Of a stretch of 64,000 bases of DNA, positions 33,671-47,684 are shown piece by piece. The notes beneath the pieces are model-generated. The model was not told the origin of the DNA and searched no databases. It was given only the letters and a program-made list of their open reading frames with translations. A program made the translations under genes and the position numbers. The DNA lies in the NCBI RefSeq assembly GCF_963678635.1, contig NC_087065.1:61034754-61098753 (forward strand). The letters are read 5' to 3'. Each line of letters starts with the position of its first letter. Position 1 is the first letter of the stretch. This DNA is from Symsagittifera roscoffensis (lineage: Eukaryota; Xenacoelomorpha; Acoela; Convolutidae).

Positions 33671-36600
33671 TCATTGCTTTGTTCCGAGTTTCGAAGACAG
33701 GGACCAAACGATTATGCTTGGGGTTGCGGTTTTTTTCCATGCATTCTGAACAAACAAATGCCAGGAGTTCAAGTTTATGCGCGAGAATTTTTCAGCTCTG
33801 TTCACACTAAGCGTAGCAAATAAGGTGACTTAATTGACATTAAAAAAATAATTTCAAATTGAGTCAGGCATGCTGACTGATGCAAAAATGGTGTAAGTAG
33901 ACGCAAATTATATCTTTCTGCAGCACTCTCCACTCTGCATTGCGTGGGTAAAATAATGTCAAAAAAATAACATATTTCTAGATTTTTGAGTTAATGAGAC
34001 ACTTTCAAGAACAGTCTGAACATTCAGTGCTTCAAATTGACATGAACAGCTTTGTTTTTATTTCAATCCCCTTAGAAGTCATGTTTTTTTTTTCAACAAA
34101 TTCAGCCTTATTTAAGCAAATTTTGTTTCTCATTTCGCAAATTTCATCTTAATCAGTCACTCCTTATCAAAAAAATTGACAGAAAATTTAGTTTTTTTTG
34201 GAATTTTTTCAATAGCTTTGTTTTTATTTTCTTAAGTTGGCGTGATTAAAACAATTTTGCTTAGCAGGATAGCATCGAATTACTCCGTGGTCCAATTCAC
34301 AATAAACTGAAAGCTCACTTAACGCGAATAATATGAACAAAACTGCTCCTATCAGGGTAAAATGCTGATGTTTCGATTGCCTTACTGACTATGAAATATC
34401 TCTTGAATGGCGCGTGTTTGATCCCAGTGGTATTGTTCGTTGCGCTTAAACATTTTTCATTTTAATTGCATGTTTTAGATAAGTGGATTTAAGCACGCAA
34501 AATTATTCAAGCAAAACAGCTACTTAAGGGAATGAATTCATCAAGATAAAAAGACCGAAAGATGAAAGAAAACATATCAAACATCTACCAATCAAAGTTG
34601 GGGATTCAAAAATATTTTAAAAAAATGCGGACATATCAAAAAACTTTAAAAAAAAACTCATCTGAGACTTTAAAATGAATGCTGCGGCTGATTACAAAAT
34701 CAGCAGCTTAGGCAAAATGACTGATACTTGCCGAAGGCCCGCAAGAAACAAGACACGAACTGTTTGTAAAAACTCCTTGCAGTTTTTCCAGAGAATTTTT
34801 CTCAAGCATACCCTCAACTAGACAGTATGGAGTCGATTTCTGTGCAAGTAGCACAGAAAGTTCCCGCCAAATTTTTTAAAAATTTCATAATAATATTTTT
34901 GTTAGCAACTAGAAACATAGAAAAGGAGCAAAAACTAACAATAATGTTGTTTTTTGTTCTTCAGGCAGCTGTTTTTTGTTTGTAGATTTTTTGTAGATAA
35001 AAACAGAAATTTTTTTGTAGATAAAAACAGAAATTTTGTGCCAGAAAAGCGCTAACTGAAGCATAGAAAACTGCTTTTGCCAAGCTAAAAACTTTATTTT
35101 TAAGGCTCTAAAAATGATTCTTGCTCCACTTGTTCGCTTTAATCGCCAAAAAATTTAAGCAAAAGAAAAAAAAATTTCACAAGTTTTTGTGGCACTGGCA
35201 AATCTATTTTGAAAAATTTAGATATCAATCAAATCATATTGCAAAAAAATAAATAAAAAAAACTAGTACAACACATCTGCGACAACATAATTGGTCCCCA
35301 TTTCAAGAGTTGGATCAATTGTAGTTTTTTCGCTTAACGTTAACATTGGATTGCCATTGAGACGAGCTTGTCCCGTTGTACATTTGCTGAGAAGGAACCA
35401 TTTGTGAAAAACTTAACCATGAGTTTTTGTGAGAGTTTCTAGCAAATTTTTGGGCCAACTAGTAATTTGTTGTTCGTTGAGTTATTTTTCAATCAGCTTT
35501 TTTGGTAGAAAATTTGTTAAGAAAAAATTTTTATAGAAAGTCTTCATTGTTACATTTTGTGAAGAAGGAGATAATTTGATTTTTTATTTAGCAATTTTGG
35601 ACAATTTTTTTGACATTTTTTGCAACGTTATTCGGATTTACCAGTAGCCAGTTTGAACAAATTTGGATAGTTTTTTAAAATATTTACCAGTAGCTTTAGC
35701 CACAATTTAGGCAGTCTCATAATTTTTTAGTTCTATGAAAAAAAAATCCTTTATTTTAAGATCCCAAACCTCAAGATATTAGCCGATAAGAAACCAGTTG
35801 GAAAATAACTCGTTCTAAAATCGCCCAAAATTTAAGATATGATGAAAAAATTTAAAAATTACAACAAAAAAGAATCAAAGAAAAGAAACAAAAGGTCAAT
35901 CAACCAAAGCTAAAGCAAAGCGTCGGTTAAAATCAAAAATATCACAAGACTTTCGCTACACAAACTTTGACCTTAATAATCACTAGGCGTTAAATCGAAA
36001 CTGAGAAGACTCAACTAAATTTGAAAGTTTGTTCCAACTAATCAAAAGCAATTTCGCCAAAAATGACCAACTGTGTTAGACAAATCAAATCGATATAATT
36101 TTTTTTTAAAAGTGCAGTTTTCGATTAATTCGAATAATTTTTCATTGCAAATCAGTTGCCGTGATATTCGATTACAATCTTCGTATCTCCTTTTCGATCA
36201 ATTTTTTGCTTGACACTCTCACAGAGGTGAAAATATCATCCCTTAATGTTAGTTTGGTAACGCAATGATACGCAAAAACTTGCAACTTCCAAGTCACCGA
36301 TCAAAAAGTTTACCGTTTTGACGTCACCGATAAATAGTTTGAGATCGGTTGGGAATCTGTTATAAATTATTATGCGTTTCATGCGGAGCAGGGCGTAGAC
36401 GCATGGTCGATAAAACTTGCCAATCTGGTTGTATATAGTGTAGAGTTGGTAAACTGACTGCCACAATCTTCGAAAAAACCGTCTACAAGCCAAGTTCTGT
36501 TGTATTTTTGAGGGCGTTGAGGTTCTCAATATCACTGAAAGTTAATGTGCGTTCTGCATCTTGTTTTCCCCTATTCTAACAAAAAAAACTGACGAAAACG

Positions 36601-39600
36601 ATATTTGATACAATATTTTGAAATGAGGGTCATCTGTTGCAATGGATGGCTGGGATACCAGATGCTTACGTCTCTTTAAAGTTTGCGTTGTCGCCGACCG
36701 CGATGACAAGGACAATTTGGTCAGGTTGCAGCAATTGTAAACTAATTGCGATGATATGGTTTTTTATTAAATTTAATTGATTCCTGACTGAGCCCTTTAA
36801 TTGCTGAACTAATTTTCGAGCTTCTGAGCGTCATGCATCGAGTTAATGGCTATGCTCGTTGATGTTTGTAAATTTCTGCCCCACGTGTGACTAAAGTTTC
36901 TGATCACTTATATGATCTCCAGTTGCTGCATCGCCAGTGTATGGTTTTCTTTGTTTTGCGCTTCTTTTAAAACTTATGGAGATCAAGAATTAAAAAAAAT
37001 TTGATTGTCATTTTTGAATTTTCAATCAAACAAAAAAGTAAGATAAAAAATATACAATATATAGATTTTTCTCTGATTCATTGCCATATTAACACTCAAT
37101 TAAACACATACTCGTAGTATCTTAATTCAAAAACTGTGTCAAGTCCAAACTTATTTTAATCTTAGATTTGTGCTCATAGCGCAAACCTAATTGAGGTATC
37201 ATTACTCTAAATTTTCTTACGATTTCGCTTCGATCATGTCTTTTGTCCATAAATCATGGAATTTTTTTTCATTGGCATGAGATCTTAAGGTATGGGCAAT
37301 TTTAATACATTGGATCTTTTGGTAAGGGCATCTTTTCTCACGAGAGCTTTTGTCATGAGAGCTTTAGTCTTGACACCAAATCATTATGATGGGAATTGAG
37401 GCTCGCTATGGTTCGAAACTCTAGATTAGTCCAAAGAACACGTTGATTTTCAGCACGCAAGAATATCTATAAAAAGAAGATTTTTTTTTGAATTTAACGA
37501 CTTCTCAATCAAAAAATACTTCGGATATATTAAAGGGTAGTCGGACCATTTATGGTTCTGCTCTGTTTCACTAGCAGTTTTGTTCCATTTTTTTCTTTTT
37601 CAGTAGGCTCAGATGTTAAATGAACGCAAAGATGGCGTTGTCGTGCATTTCTGGAATCTATATTGATTTAGAAGCATCGGTATTTACCTCATTAATTTTT
37701 CATATTTGAAAACATGAACGTGTGTTGGTTACACTAATAATTGGTTGCACCGCTCGATCAAACCTCACCCCAACTTGCTTTCTCGTATAGTACTTGGGGA
37801 AGCTTTTTCATGACTCTAGAGAATATTATGATTACACATATATGAACAAAGTAATGGTCCTATCTAATTTGCAATAGGGAGTGTTGAAGCAGGAATAGTT
37901 AAAAAAATTGTTTTAAAATTAGGTTTTGAAAATTTCAGCAATCTAAGTATACTTTGAATTATAAATTAAATGTACAAAAGTGCTGGGAAAAATTTCAATC
38001 GAGAGATTGAAGTAGGAGCTGAGTTTTTAGTTGCGAACCAAAATGGTGAAGATAATCATTTAATTGAGAAAATCAATTGATTTTTTAGCTTTTATCTTTT
38101 AAAAGGAAAACTTTTCGATTCTGTTTCAGTTTGCGAGTCATTTTTTTTTTTTGCATTTGCTACTTTTTCCGCTTGTTACATTATTTAATTCCCTTCTTCT
38201 GAGTAGAATAACGTAAGCTCAAGGCGTCTGATAGCCATTTCGATTACATTTAACCCACGCCCTAATTCAGGATAATCTTATTCATATAATCATCTCTGTT
38301 TTCGAGTAAAACTTTCATTAAAAAAGACATCTTGCATTACTCTTACTACTTAATTGGATTTAAATTGGCTTACATTCTTCTACTTCTAACCGACGAAATG
38401 ATGTTAGTTCTATTTTGATATACGCAAAAATTTTTCACGAGTGTTTCAAAATTTTTGAGTTCTATCAGAGGTCATGAGCAGGTCCGGCTTAGGGTCAGCC
38501 AAGAGATGTGAAATGTACCAATAATGACTCTTCAGGAATATGACTCACCATTAAAGCTGAACTCGACTAACATGCAAGTTTCTAATGGCACTCTTTGCTC
38601 TTTTACATGAGATTATAGTTTAACAAAGGAAGAAGGAACGCTAAAATACGCAGTTTTTGCTAAATGTTTCAACAAATAACTAAAAATCCAATTTAAGCTC
38701 TCAATTTCTCATGCGTTAACTCCAAGCTTTAGAAACTTTCCTCAAATTGTTGGCTAATTAATGTTTCAATGGTGTTTTTCAGGTATTTAAGAAATACAAA
38801 ATTTTTTAAAATACAACCTTAAACTGGTAGGGTTCCGTCGATGATTAAGTAGTGTTAAACAGTCACAGGAAATAAAAGTTGCTTTGTCAAATTTACAATT
38901 TTTTGTCGTTTTCTCTGCAGATACAGGGTGTAAATTTAGACAAACGCTAGCTGAATTTGTTTGGAAAAAGCTAGACGGATTGTTTTTTGAAGGCATTAAT
39001 GAAACCAAATTGGGCATTAATAAAGCCTTCAAATTGTTTTTTTGAAGGCATAAATAAAACCAGCAGGTCATAACTAATTTCAGAGGCACTTTGGGAAGCT
39101 GAAGAGCTTGACTTTTTTCTATATTTCCTTCACAAAAAACATCTAAAAATTTATTTGAATTTTTGGGATCCAACTACAACTCTGTAATATACAATGACTG
39201 AAGTAAGTAAAGTAAAACAAAAAATTTTTGAAATTATGATTTTTGCAGCTTGTATTGAACTAGATTCAAACGATTCGTGCAGTAAAGGATAAGCATTTTG
39301 AGAAAATGAAAAAAAAAACTTCACACAAATAGTTAAACGTCTAATGATTGCGTTAAAAAGTATTTGCATCAAAGTTTTTCGCAAATTGCACGTTTCTCTT
39401 TTAAAATGGAGCTCAGAAAATTTTTGATATGAAATCAAAAATGTTTTTTGAGTAAATTTTTTTTTCCAATTAGTTTTTGTTCCGATCATCGAAAATGGGG
39501 AGGAACTCTGTGTTCAACGGGAGTGTTTTATTTTTAAAGCTAAATTATGCTCCGTAAATAATCATTGGAATGAGTCGAATGATATATCAAATTGAAGGGG

Positions 39601-41596
39601 TTTCAGTTAGGTAACTTTGTGCAAAAAAAAAGCATTTTTGTGCAGCTTTGTTCAAAAAACATTGTGCAAAAAACTTTCAACTTTGTGCAAAAAAGCAATC
39701 CAGTACCATTCGCACATATGAAAATAGTTTAGATTTGGAAGCTTCATTTAGTGCTTCTTTTGAAATATTTTTGATCAAAAAAAAAATAGTTTTTTATTGC
39801 AAAAATGTAGAATTTTTTTAAAAATGTTTTTTGTTAATTTTTTTTTCAATGACAAATAAAGTCGATATTATTATATCTTACAAATATTATGATTTTCTAC
39901 GCGTTCACTTAGTTCTATCGTCACACCACGCAGAAACATGGACAATTCAATGAATGAAAACCTATTTTCGTAGTTATTTCTACGAATGTGGTCGGAACTT
40001 TCTGTTCTATTTGCACAGTAACTGGTCATTCTCGTTCGGTTTTTTATTAATGGGTGATGCTGTCGCGGACCTATAATTTTCGAAATTTTTTGTGGCGTTC
40101 TTAGTTTGACTAAGACTTTCTGAGCACTCCCAAATTTTTATTGAGACATAATTTGTCAGCAAATTTCGAGCCATTTTTGACAGATTTCAAAAAAAAACAA
40201 CATCCGCGCCTGCATAAAACAACACTGAAATCATTTAATCTTTTTTTTACAATCATATGTTTGATAGCTCTAATTGGCCTTTAAACAAACTCAGCGGGAA
40301 ACTCCTTCAAAAAAAAAATTTCAGCGAATTAACAACAAAAAGTTTGTCGGGGCTCTTTCATCATTTTCGCGTGTTTAAAATTTTTGTCATTTATTTGTTT
40401 GTATATCGACAAGTCAAATGTTTGAATTGCATTTTCGAGTTCTCATATTCGATTGAAAAGCTTTTTTGCTTCTGTTGTCGAGCATCTCTCTCTCTACGTG
40501 AACTCTTGATTCTAATTTGACTATTTCGATGATTGAATTAGATCCCGTTTGAAACGCGATTGATTAGTTTAGTCGCTGGTGTGCTCAGGTCAATCATTTT
40601 TTCTTTCAAAATGATTTATCGGACATTGTTCGACTTTGAATTAATTTGTTCGTTTTTACCGGGAATTATTCAAACGGTCCTAATTTGCGACGAAAATTGG
40701 ACATCATTTGACCGTTTCTGTCGAATTATGTGTCAAAAACCCTCATTCTGGGCACCAACAAAACATACTATTAAGTGCCACAAACTTGAAGATCGTAAAT
40801 TAATATAGCCCGGGATGATTGTTCCTAATTGCTTAAACTTCCTGGATCTATTAGAAAGTGCATCAAAAATTTCAACTTCTTTTGTGCTGGCAACTTGGTA
40901 AACGTGCTCTTGTTTGTTATTACTCAAAAAAAGTTCTTGTCTTTTTTAAAGGAAAAGTTTTAATTTTTTTTCAGCAAATGCACCTTAATTAGTTATAGGC
41001 CAGATCAATGATAGAAAAAAGGACTGATATTAAAAAAGACTTCACAAAACTGAACACTGAGACTCCACAGTTGAAGCGCATACACTTAACTGTTGCTTAT
41101 CAACAACTAAAAAAAAATTCATCAATCTGCAGGTCATGTATTTTACCGTGAAGCCATAATTCTAACATTCATGTTGCAGTAATGAGCGATTGACTGTTTT
41201 GTAGAGTACGCCGAATCTGAACAACCTTTTCAACCTAGGATGGTTTTCAAAAAACTCATAGATCGTGTCAACCATATAGTTTTGTTTTGACAACATAATT
41301 TTTTTGTAAAAAATATTGATGTAATTTTAAATACTAAAGCAAAATGAAAAATGATGGTAGAGGTTTTAAGCATCTTTTTGTGAATCGTCTTTCAAACCAT
41401 TTTCTAAAAATATTTTCATTTATATCCGAGTCACAAAAAGTTTTTGATTTTCGAGCCAATTTAGATCTAAATTTGCCTAAAAGCTGATTTTCAGACAAAC
41501 ATGAATTTTCAATAAATTGTTTCTACCGTTAATGATTCATTTATAACCTAATAGCGCTCCATAATCTCATAATCTTCTTACCTAATCCGATCTTCA
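33671..41596. other. No gene recognised; AT-rich with short repeats
   Basis: Items seen: 33699-33725 shares GAAGACAGGGACCAAACGAT with 53317; degraded family-X right ends face each other at about 34010-34060 and 34325-34370; a 25-bp tandem duplication (TTTTTGTAGATAAAAACAG) at 34985-35037; another X-end-like stretch at 37540-37590; TTTGTGCAAAAAA-type words repeated about five times at 39605-39700. Minus-strand open frames at 38787-39173 and 39151-39489 (128 and 112 codons, adjacent) have no recognisable domain and could be chance. Confidence 0.5.
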
Positions 41597-43056
41597 GGTT
41601 TTCATGAACTGAAGGGATGATCAAGCCTTCAAGGTCAATGTGCTATAATTTCCGTTTGGAATTCTGATTGAAGCAATTTTCCGCTGAAATTAGACATAAT
41701 GGAAAGTATCTTGAATACTTCTGAAATCATTGAACTTTCAAAACTTGAGGTGGGGGATATCAACATGATTTCAGTTGACATCTGTAACTTAATAAAATGA
41801 TCTCTATTTCTGAAATTTGCTTGATTTTTTTAAATTTTTTTGCGCAGTTGCGTGCAAATTTGCTTTATTATGATTTTTTTGAAATAAAAACTATGCAATT
41901 GCCTTACACAACAAAGCAGTTGCCTAACAAAAAATCTAAAGATGACAAGGGTCTCTCTAATTACCTGATCATAATAGTTAGTCTTAATGTAAAACTCAAT
42001 TGACCAATATTTTTAACCACAGAATTAGCGAAGCACTTTATCCCACAATATTTTTTTATGAAAAGATTGACTTCTTAAGCAATGAACATACCAAATTGCT
42101 AACAAAACCCCTTTAATTGTCTGCAAGTCCAGCAAAGTTTTAATTTGGGTTTGCGTTTCGCGTAGAAACATCACTACATTTAAGAACAATAAAAAAAAGC
42201 AAGGCATTTTTTCAATGAATGATTTTATGTATTAGAACTATTTTTCTACTTTCAACGTAAAAAAAACGAAAAAAATGAATATGATTTAATGAAAAATTTT
42301 GTTTCAAGTCAAGAATTAGACACATAACTTGATACCACTAGAAGAATAAAACTGCTCACACTCATAAGTAAAAGACACAAAATAACAAAAACTAATCTTT
42401 GCGCGACTACGGACACTATATATTTCTCTAATTAATTTCAATATGAAAATTTTTACAGTTTTATTTGAGCCCAAAGATAAAGAACCTATTGACAACTAAG
42501 TGCATAAAATAAGAGATGCTTTGTGAAATCCTTGTAACAAATTCGTTCGTTTTTTCATCTTTGAGTATAAAACTTTTTTTTCTGCCCATTTTTAATACAC
42601 TTTTTGCAAGTCTATTTTTGGTGTCTTAGAATTTTTGGTTTTCAGAGATCTTGCCAGATTGATGTCGAGAAAAGCAGAAGCGTTTGATTGATTTAAGAAA
42701 AAAGTGGTCGAAGCATGTCATTACGAGGCCAAACTGTGCACTGCATAGGCGCACAATTTTGTGTCTGTAACTTCCTGGATTTCAGAGACAAATTTTTAAA
42801 CTTGCTCAAAATGTAAGTGGATTCCACAAACAAAAATTCAGTGGATTCCGCATACATATACCTGTAACGTAAATTTTGTCGGCACATTTGTTTTTTAACG
42901 GATTCCGCAACAAGCAAATATAACTAGTTGTTCTGGAATCCGCAACTAAAGTGGATTCGCAAAATGTAAGCGGAATCCGCGAATGTAAGTGGATTCTGCA
43001 AACTGTAAGTGGATTCCGAATTTTTTTCAATACCACACTTGCATATAAACAATTAA
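41597..43056. repeat. 1.46-kb tandem duplication, unit 1
   Basis: Begins GGTTTTCATGAACTGAAGGG and ends with the GGATTCC-repeat part. Unit 2 follows directly with nearly the same sequence; differences are scattered single bases and a few small indels. The small open frame 42693-42917 (minus) recurs at 44160-44384 with one amino-acid change and is repeat-derived, so it is not evidence for a gene. Confidence 0.9.
42719..43022 (+). repeat. GGATTCC-repeat element inside unit 1
   Basis: Starts with the end motif CATTACGAGGCCAAACTGTG, then from about 42811 carries six to eight units like GTAAGTGGATTCCGC, to 43022. It is homologous, in opposite orientation, to 22195-22528. Confidence 0.8.
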
Positions 43057-44523
43057 GGTTTTCATGAGCTTAAGGGATGATCAAACCTTCAAGTTCAATG
43101 TGCTATAATTTCATTTTGGAATTCTGATTGAAGCAATTTTCCGCTGAAATTAGACATAATGGAAAGTATCTTGAATACTTCTGTAATCAATGAATTTTCA
43201 AAACTTTCTTGAGGTGGGGGATAGCAACATGCTTTCAGTTGACATCTTTAACTTAATAAAATGATCTCTATTTCTGAAATTTGCTTGATTTTTTTAAATT
43301 TTTTTGCGCAGTTGCGTGCAAATTTGCTTTATTATGATTTTTTTTTGAAATAAAACTATGCAATTGCCTTACACAACAAAGCAGTTGCCTAACAAAAAAT
43401 CTAAAGATGACAAGGGTCTCTCTAATTACCTGATCATAATAATTAGTCTTAATGTAAAACTCAATTGACCAATATTTTTAACCACAGAATTAGCGAAGCA
43501 GTTTATCCCACTAAATTTTTTTTATGAAAAGATTGACTTCTTAAGCAATGAACATACCAAATTGCTAACAAAACCCCTTTAATTGTCTGCAAGTCCAGCA
43601 AAATTTTAATTTGGGTTTGCGTTTCGCGTTGAAACATCACTAAATTTAAGAACCATCGGAAAAAAGCAAGGCATTTTTTCAATGAATGATTTTATGTATT
43701 AGAACTATTTTTCTACTTTCAACGTAAAAAATAACAAAAAAATGAATATGATTTAATGAACAATTTTGTTTCAAGTCAAGAATTAGACACATAACTTGAT
43801 ACCACTAGAAGAATAAAACTGCTCACACTCATAAGTAAAAGACACAAAATAACAAAAACTAATCTTTGCGCGACTACGGACACTATATATTTCTCTAATT
43901 AATTTCAATATGAAAATTTTTACAGTTTTATTTGAGCCCAAAGATAAAGAACCTATTGACAACTAAGTGCATAAAATAAGAGATGCTTTGTGAAATCCTT
44001 GTAACAAATTCGTTCGTTTTTTCATCTTTGAGTATAAAACTTTTTTTTCTGCCCATTTTTAATACACTTTTTGCAAGTCTATTTTTGGTGTCTTAGAATT
44101 TTTGGTTTTCAGAGATCTTGCCAGATTGATGTCGAGAAAAGCAGAAGCGTTTGATTGATTTAAGAAAAAAGTGGTCGAAGCATGTCATTACGAGGCCAAA
44201 CTGTGCACTGCATAAGCGCACAATTTTGTGTCTGTAACTTCCTGGATTTCAGAGACAAATTTTTAAACTTGCTCAAAATGTAAGTGGATTCCACAAACAA
44301 AAATTCAGTGGATTCCGCATACATATACCTGTAACGTAAATTTTGTCGGCACATTTGTTTTTTAACGGATTCCGCAACAAGCAAATATAACTAGTTGTTC
44401 TGGAATCCGCAACTGAAGTGGATTCGCAAAATGTAAGCGGAATCCGCGAATGTAAGTGGATTCCGCAAACTGTAAGTGGATTCCGAATTTTTTTCAATAC
44501 TGCACTTGCATATAAACAATTAA
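43057..44523. repeat. 1.46-kb tandem duplication, unit 2
   Basis: 1467 bases, starting GGTTTTCATGAGCTTAAGGG. It is nearly identical to unit 1, including the GGATTCC element at 44186-44490, so the duplication is recent or homogenised. No gene inside. Confidence 0.9.
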
Positions 44524-44648
44524 GGTTTTCATGAGCTTAAGGGATGATCAAACCTTCAAGTTCAATGTGCTATAATTTCATTTTGGAATTCTGATTGAAG
44601 CAATTTTCCGCTGAAATTAGACATAATGGAAAGTATCTTGAATACTTA
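44524..44648. repeat. Tandem duplication, truncated third unit
   Basis: The first 125 bases of the unit again, nearly identical to unit 2, ending at TCTTGAATACTT where the sequence switches to unrelated DNA. Confidence 0.88.
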
Positions 44649-44659
44649 GAATGCATAGA

Positions 44660-44830
44660 AGGCACAGTTTGGTCTCCTAATGGTATCAACAGCCCTGGTA
44701 GGTTCACGTGTGAATCCCGGTCGACTCTTATGTCGACATTGGTCGACTATTGTATGGGCGTCATTCGGACCACGTATCAAACCTGATAGACTCGTGAACC
44801 GAGCCGGTCAACTTATTTTTGACCCGGATC
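44660..44830 (+). repeat. tRNA-like SINE remnant next to the tandem array (tentative)
   Basis: GCACAGTTTGGTCTCCTAATGG (44662 on) resembles both the end motif of the GGATTCC elements and an A-box, and GGTTCACGTGTGAATCCC (44701-44718) resembles a T-arm/B-box with extra bases. A GTCGAC-rich stretch follows (three sites in about 30 bases). I cannot fold a cloverleaf. Confidence 0.3.
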
Positions 44831-46791
44831 GACTAAAAGTTTTGGTCGAGTGACAACATTTGGGCCGAATAAGGGATATTTGGCCGACTCATACAGTCGA
44901 ATATTTAAACAGTCGTATACCTCAATAAATCGAATAGCCTCAATTTGAGAATAAAGAAATCTCAATATATTTCGATTAGTTTTGCCCGTCAACAAAAAAT
45001 CTGAAATTAGAGTCAAAACATCCAATTAACAATTTTCGCTGGGAATAAAAGAATCGTTGCTGTCTGATCAACGAAGACGTTAACGTTTTCAAGACATTTT
45101 GAAATTTGATTTTTTTTTTGGAATATAGCCTGTGATTTTGTCCAGAACTTTTGGCTACAATCCAAATCGTACACTGAGCCAGTGTGCTGTATTTATCAAT
45201 ATCACCATTAAACATTCTCGTTCAATATCTAAATTTTCCATTCATTAGGATTAAAAAATTTTATTAAAGGGTGTGACTTCACAACTTTTCCTGATAGTAA
45301 ATAAAGCAATTTTATGCCGTGGTCTGCTCAGGGAAGAAAATTTCTTTTGTCTACAAAAACAACTTTCTAGCTTAATGAAATTGGGAATTGGCTTCGTTTC
45401 CTTCAAAAGGTTCTTCCATTTATCTTGATAACATTCCTGAAACAAAGAAAAATATCAAAACTCAGTGCTCTTTGCGCTGAAAAAAATTCTTATTGAAATA
45501 GTTCTCTCAAATCTGGACAGCTCGGAGATTTCCAGCGGTGCGCTCATTTTTCTTCACCAAAATTTATTTGGTTTTGATAGCCAGGAGAATTAATGATGGA
45601 ATTTTATACCTTTGATAAATAGTTAAGTTCTTTCATCCTAAAAAATAACAAATAATTTTCGATTTTCTTTCATTCAGAGATGGATTGGATTTGTTTTGAA
45701 GATAGGAAAAAGATTATTTTCCACCGGCGTCGCATTTTAAACCTTTCTTAGTCTGTTTGTTTGTTTCTTCCTACGCCTTTTAATTGTTATATTCTAAGAA
45801 TATAGAAAAAAATTGATCCTTCTGACGTTATGATAACAAAAGAAAAGTGTCTAGAGATTTAACATTAAATTCTTAGCTTTTTAATTATTCGCTTTTTACT
45901 CAAATTGGTCCGCTTATTTGCCACCTTTTTTTTCAGAAAAGTAGCAGCAGATTTGAAAGGTAACAAAATAAAAACGCATTGAAAAATCACAAAGGTGCTT
46001 ACATTTTTAATCTAGTTTTGTTTTGATTCATTTGTTGTTTTTGCGCTTTATTCTTAAGTTGTACCGACGTGCTAACAAAGTAACGGAATATAAATGGTCG
46101 GGTTGTTTTGTTCTTCAGACCAATATTGTATTTCTAAATAACTATTGGTGACGCATTTTCTGTAGCATCTGGTATGTATCATGGTTGAATTCAGAGTTTT
46201 TGAGGTTAAAGACGTAAATGTTAGAAATTTTTCTAGGGTGGTGGGATGAATTTTCGAAAAAAAAAATTGTCGACCTTTTTTAGGTCGACCAATTTGATTT
46301 TCCGAGCACTCCAAAATTACTTTAAGGACACTTTTTGTCAAAACTTTTGTGAGCCGCAAGCAATTTTTTCAAAAAACAGGCCAAAACAGGCGTTTAAAGG
46401 CAGTTTTTGGAAAATTTTGACCAAAAAATTGCGCTTGTTCCGCGTGTTACCCCCTTAAATTTAGTTATTTTGGGCGCGACCGCGTCTTCGGAAAATTTTT
46501 GATGCCAGTCGTTCAAAAATTGATTTGGACCCTTTGGAAAAAATTGGCAACCAGAATTGCAATGCAAGGAAAAGGTCAACCCCCCCCCCCCCCCCCAAGC
46601 TACGAGAGTTTGCTTCGGTGAGAAGGTTTCAGAAAGTATTGAACTAACTTAAACACTTCTATCTTGTGTTCCGCAAAACCAGCTCAGCCATTTAAAAATG
46701 TTTGTTTCTTCATACTCTGAGCATTATGAAAAAATTGTGAGCATAAGATAAGCTCAGAACGCTTTGAATACGGATGAGATATCTTTTTTGT
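44831..46791. other. No gene recognised
   Basis: AT-rich. 46265-46295 holds a 12-13 bp hairpin centred on GTCGACCTTTTTTAGGTCGAC-like arms. A run of 18 C occurs at 46579-46596. The minus-strand frame 46072-46359 has plausible composition but no motif. Confidence 0.5.
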
Positions 46792-46989
46792 TTAACCTAT
46801 GGAAAGTATGAGGCGACCCCGAAATTGCTGTTTAAGATTTTGAGCTTCTATTTTTGATTGAATCAATTTTTTGATTGTCTTTACAAACAAGCGCTGTTTT
46901 ATCTCATCTGTATTCTTTCGTTTCACTCGAGCGTAAGCATCCTCCGCCCTTGAAGGACGAAGAGCGGTACTAGATGAACCAGCGGACAT
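46792..46989 (-). CDS. Candidate first exon or small protein, unrecognised
   Basis: From the ATG at 46989 the minus strand gives a basic, helical peptide of 65 residues (starts MSAGSSSTALRPSRAEDAYA; later IKQRLFVKTIKKLIQSKIEA). Its codon use is G+C-richer than the surroundings. The upstream sequence has a TTTTTTATAC stretch at 47081-47090 that could be a TATA element, and another ATG in a different frame. A donor-like GGTTAAAC follows at the end of the frame (about 46788). No domain recognised; a coding exon is an inference from composition. Confidence 0.3.
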   Translation of the reverse strand: MSAGSSSTALRPSRAEDAYARVKRKNTDEIKQRLFVKTIKKLIQSKIEAQNLKQQFRGRLILSIG

Positions 46990-47684
46990 GACATTTCGAA
47001 CGACGAGAGACACATAATGAGAGAACGAGCGACGTTAATTTTGCCATAATTCCGCTGTTGGTAGCTCAACTCGACCAACCGTATAAAAAACATAATATAA
47101 ACTTAAGTTTTGGACCACACCATCATTCTTGTTGAAAAAAAATGATTCAGGGTGTTTTCAACATGTTTCTTATAAATCCTATCACGTTTCACAAATACTT
47201 GGATTATTGAAGCAATTTTTTTAGAGTGACCAGTAAAAGTATGCCAATTTCTGAAGATATAATTCATTGGGTTGAACTGTTGTTGTTCAACCATGTTTTC
47301 GCGATAGAACAAAAACTGCTTAGAATTTTACCTGCTTTTTTATGGTGCAATTTTTTTTGCAAAATTACCAACTGAAAATTTCACCCTTAAAACGGATTAT
47401 TTCATTAGTTTCAAAATTAATGTGCTAAACAGGGTTAATGGTAGTTTTTCTTACATCAAATAACCCTGTTCACCTCCTCAATTTTAAACCAATTGATTTG
47501 ACAAGTTTCAAGGGTGTAGTTTTGGTTCGAAAATTTGCTTTAAAAATGCGCCATAAAAAATCTGGTAAGACTCCAAGTGAATTTTGTCCTCCTCATTTTC
47601 TGGCCCAATAAAAAAGAATTTGAGAAAAACAGATTCTAAAGATTCAATTTTAGTTCATTTATCCGGTTGCTTATTTCACACAAA

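Noticed and set aside
34390-34440. GTTTGATCCC as a possible B-box
   Set aside because: No A-box or cloverleaf; it overlaps the flank of a decayed family-X end.
36236-36535. Minus-strand open frame of 99 codons with slightly raised G+C
   Set aside because: Other frames in the same stretch look equally protein-like and no motif or splice signals support one of them.
38787-39489. Two adjoining minus-strand open frames of 128 and 112 codons
   Set aside because: Composition follows local AT content, no motif or splice context; long chance frames of this size are expected a few times in this much sequence.
42693-44497. Repeated 74-76 codon minus-strand frames
   Set aside because: They are translations of the GGATTCC repeats and are duplicated with the tandem unit.
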